The notes beneath the pieces are model-generated. The model made no database searches and was not told where the DNA came from. It saw nothing but the letters and a program-made list of their open reading frames with translations. Source: Stenotrophomonas rhizophila (lineage in GTDB: Bacteria; Pseudomonadota; Gammaproteobacteria; Xanthomonadales; Xanthomonadaceae). From it: a stretch of 64,000 bases of DNA. Of the stretch, positions 61,598-64,000 are shown in pieces. Positions within the stretch are counted from its first letter, which is position 1; every line of letters begins with the position of its first letter. The translations under genes were made by a program, and so were the position numbers. Location: positions 1,593,586-1,657,585 of the forward strand of contig NZ_RJKV01000001.1 in the NCBI RefSeq assembly GCF_003751305.1. Direction: 5' to 3'.

Positions 61598-63769
61598 ATG
61601 TACCAGTCCAGCGCCCGTGCGCCGCGCCCCTCCAGGCAACGGCTGCGCGGCGGGATGTCGGTCACCATGATGCTGGTCCTGTTTGGCTTGGTCGGCATGC
61701 TCGGCCTGGTGGAAGTGGGCTATCTGTACTGGGCCAAGCGTGATGCGCAGAAGGTGGTCGATCTGGCCGCGCTCGCCGGTGCGCAGCGGCTGGACCTGTG
61801 CGCTGCCGACCACCGCGACAACAGTGCCGCACGCGGCAACGCAGAGGGCGACAACGGCTTTGCGGGCACGCTGACGATCCAGTGCGGCAACTGGAATCCC
61901 GCGCACAGCAGCCATGATCATTTCACCGTGACGCTGGATGCGGGCAACCCGCTCAATGCGGTCAAGGTCGAGGCGACCCGCTCGATCGTGCCGTTCTTCG
62001 GCCAGAACGCCCGCCTGCCGATGATCCGCGCACAGGCGGTGGCGACGCGCGCACCACCAATGGCCGTGTTTTCGGTGGGCTCGCAGCTGCTGCGGGTCAA
62101 TGGCGGTACGCCGCTGGGCAACGTGCTCAGCCTGGTCGGAGTGAACCTCGACCAGACCACCCTGCTCGGCTATGACGGTCTTGCCCAGGCTACGATCACC
62201 CCCGGCGGCCTGCTCCAGGCACTGGGCATTCCGGTAAAAGCCGATATCGGCGTCGCCGAGTTCAACGCGCTGCTGGCTGCCCATCGCGTGTCGCTCGGGC
62301 AACTGCTCGATGCCACGGCCACGGTGCTCACCAACAGCGGGGTCGCCAACGTGGATCTCACTGCACTGCGCGCTGCGCTCGCCGCACGGATGGATCTGAA
62401 CCAGCTCAACGTGCAGCTCGGCAGCACCGACAGCACGGGCGGCCTGTTCGCGCGCGTCGTGGCACCCGAGGGCCCTGCATCGCCCGCCCTGCAGGCCGAC
62501 GTCAGCGCGCTGGACCTGATCACCACCAGCATCGGCATCGCCAGCGGCGGCAATGGCGTTGCAGTGAACAACCTGGACATCCTGGGCCTGGTCCAGACCC
62601 GTGCGGCGATCATCGAGCCGCCATCCATCGCGATCGGTGGGGTCGGCACACGCGCTTACAACGCACAGGTCCGGTTGAAGATCCACATCGATACCGCCGG
62701 AATGACGCTGCTCGGACCGGTACTCAGCGGGCTGGGCATCCGCCTCAATCTGCCGATCCATGCCGACGTGACCAACGCGATGGGCACGCTGGAATCGCTG
62801 CAGTGCGGCGCCACCCCGCCCACCGCGACGGTGCGTGTGCAGTCCTCGCTGCTGCGCGCCTGCGTCGGCAAGGTCGGCGAAGCGAATCAGTTCTCCCAAC
62901 GCAACGTCTGCGATGCCGGGCTGCAGAACGAACAGCTGCTGACCCTGCTCGGCGCGCCGCTGGTGACCGACAAGATCATGCTCGATACGTTGACGCACAC
63001 CGAGAGTGTCACCCTGGCCGCGGGCGAGACCGCCTCCACCCGCTTCAACCAGGCCCAGGTAGGCGCTGCGGTTTCCGGGCTGGTGAGCGAGCTGCTGCGC
63101 GTGCTGAGCAATGTGGTCACCCCGGGCAAGCAGGGCAGTACCGATGCCGCCACGGCCACCCGCCTGGCAGATCAGTATCTCAAGGCAGCCAATCCGGGTA
63201 ACGGGTTCTACGATGCAAAAAAAACCATCGAGCTGCTGCGCAATGGTGATCCGGCCCGTGGCATCGGTGCGTTGGGTGACTGGGACGTCCCCAACGGCGT
63301 GCCCTATCCGTGCGGCCTTCTGAATCTTGAAACCTGTTTCAAGCCGGGCTCGGTCTGGGTCGGTTACAACGCCACAGTCACCGGTGAAGGCATGGGCGGA
63401 CTGAGTGGTGTACTGGGCCCCATTCTCGGCGGATTATTGATCAACCGCTGCAACAGCCTGCTCAGCACGCTGCTCAACTACAACAACTGCGTCAAATCCA
63501 ATCTGACCTCGTACCTGCAGACCCGGCCCGGTGGTCTGCAGGACCTGGGCGGCGGCACCGGGGTGACCGACCCCGGCACCGATCAAGTCCGGTGCAGCGG
63601 CCTGCTGTGCCTGGCACTGACACCGGTACTGGAAACGCTCAAGCCACTGCTCAATGGCGTCGGCACACTCCTCTCGCAGACGCTTGGGCAGATACTCGGC
63701 GTGGAGCTGGGGCGGACCGACGTGCACATGCAATCGATTCAATGCACGCCGGCACAGTTGGTTTACTGA
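61598..63769 (+). CDS. TadG-like pilus-associated protein
   Basis: 723 residues with AGGGAGG upstream. The basic N-terminus PSRQRLRGGMSVTMMLVLF leads into a TadE/G-type helix, then YWAKRDAQKVVDLAALAGAQRL, a hallmark of TadG proteins. The large periplasmic or extracellular part has repeated hydrophobic amphipathic stretches and about ten cysteines. No von Willebrand A motif could be made out, so it is a TadG variant. TadG proteins may anchor the pilus machinery in the envelope. It is the last gene of the operon in view. Confidence 0.85.
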   Translation: MYQSSARAPRPSRQRLRGGMSVTMMLVLFGLVGMLGLVEVGYLYWAKRDAQKVVDLAALAGAQRLDLCAADHRDNSAARGNAEGDNGFAGTLTIQCGNWNPAHSSHDHFTVTLDAGNPLNAVKVEATRSIVPFFGQNARLPMIRAQAVATRAPPMAVFSVGSQLLRVNGGTPLGNVLSLVGVNLDQTTLLGYDGLAQATITPGGLLQALGIPVKADIGVAEFNALLAAHRVSLGQLLDATATVLTNSGVANVDLTALRAALAARMDLNQLNVQLGSTDSTGGLFARVVAPEGPASPALQADVSALDLITTSIGIASGGNGVAVNNLDILGLVQTRAAIIEPPSIAIGGVGTRAYNAQVRLKIHIDTAGMTLLGPVLSGLGIRLNLPIHADVTNAMGTLESLQCGATPPTATVRVQSSLLRACVGKVGEANQFSQRNVCDAGLQNEQLLTLLGAPLVTDKIMLDTLTHTESVTLAAGETASTRFNQAQVGAAVSGLVSELLRVLSNVVTPGKQGSTDAATATRLADQYLKAANPGNGFYDAKKTIELLRNGDPARGIGALGDWDVPNGVPYPCGLLNLETCFKPGSVWVGYNATVTGEGMGGLSGVLGPILGGLLINRCNSLLSTLLNYNNCVKSNLTSYLQTRPGGLQDLGGGTGVTDPGTDQVRCSGLLCLALTPVLETLKPLLNGVGTLLSQTLGQILGVELGRTDVHMQSIQCTPAQLVY

Positions 63770-63862
63770 CGCAGTCGTGGAATGCAGACCGGGGGAAAGT
63801 GCATGCTAGACTCCGGCTGGGGACATTACTTCACTGATAATCCACTTGTGGATGGCCTGAAT

Positions 63863-64000
63863 ATGCGAGAGAGAAAAGGGGTTGCTTCAATCGTCACGCA
63901 CACGCTGACCGGTGGAATGGTTGTGCTGCTGTCGTTGAGCGTTGTACCGCAGGCGCTGGCCGCGCGCGCGACGCGTGCCGAGCCGGCGGTCGACGCCGAA
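63863..64000 (+). CDS. N-terminus of a secreted protein, cut by the window edge
   Basis: 46 codons from the ATG at 63863 to the end. They give a basic start (MRERKGVASIVTHTL) and a hydrophobic segment (GMVVLLSLSVVPQALAARA) that looks like a signal peptide with cleavage near ALAAR. The ribosome-binding site is weak. A gap of 93 bases from the tadG-like gene leaves open whether it belongs to the Tad operon. Family cannot be told. Confidence 0.55.
   Translation, partial: MRERKGVASIVTHTLTGGMVVLLSLSVVPQALAARATRAEPAVDAE

Overview
The window is about 64 kb of high-GC DNA from a gammaproteobacterium of the Xanthomonadaceae, most probably Stenotrophomonas or a close relative. This rests on protein style, TonB and Tat exported enzymes, a cyo quinol oxidase, a trimeric autotransporter, a Tad locus, and a GTAG-headed GCCGGCC/GGCCGGC hairpin (5552-5585) that resembles the SMAG repeats of Stenotrophomonas maltophilia. 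No rRNA, tRNA, CRISPR array, prophage or complete insertion sequence was seen.

Layout. 1-3620: cytochrome bo3 quinol oxidase operon cyoABC and the first codons of cyoD (minus strand), divergent from a MocR-type regulator (3811-5178). 5198-11101: electrophile and redox stress region. It holds a NemR orthologue and a DJ-1/PfpI protein that share the same operator, a sorbosone-dehydrogenase-like lipoprotein with a DUF2231 membrane partner, and a LysR regulator divergent from an old-yellow-enzyme reductase. 11175-12746: arylsulfatase. 12850-17628: long Lhr helicase. 17878-25858: exported catabolic or scavenging enzymes: a Tat-exported bicovalent flavoprotein, a TonB receptor translationally coupled to a Tat-exported aminotransferase, and a divergent DUF885 metallohydrolase.

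26014-37392: an envelope region. Two paralogous gene sets face each other: DUF2092 protein, small secreted protein with a shared C-terminal domain, and outer-membrane beta-barrel. One set is on plus (26014-28234) and one on minus (35065-32681). Between them lie a patatin-type Vd autotransporter, a BamA-like barrel and a DUF4136 lipoprotein. Upstream in the minus-strand series are DUF1622, a formylglycine-generating enzyme with both catalytic cysteines, DUF202 and another membrane protein. The FGE is the natural activator of the arylsulfatase at 11175-12746.

37540-42914: membrane protein, REC-only protein, NarL-type regulator, a frameshifted AraC regulator and a MASE1/NarX-type kinase. 43002-51125: class A acid phosphatase lipoprotein, fasciclin protein, BamE-OmpA fusion lipoprotein, a 1389-residue trimeric autotransporter adhesin with four helically phased 21-bp repeats upstream, and an AraC regulator. 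51126-51930 has no clear gene except a possible 30-codon ORF and two hairpins. 51931-63769: a Tad (Flp) pilus operon: flp, cpaA, tadE-like, cpaB, cpaC, cpaE/tadZ, cpaF/tadA, tadB, tadC, tadD, DUF3613 and a tadG-like gene. The window ends inside a secreted-protein gene.

Functions come from reading translated sequences and motifs by eye; no database search was run. Start codons were chosen from ribosome-binding sites, stop/start overlaps and family lengths.
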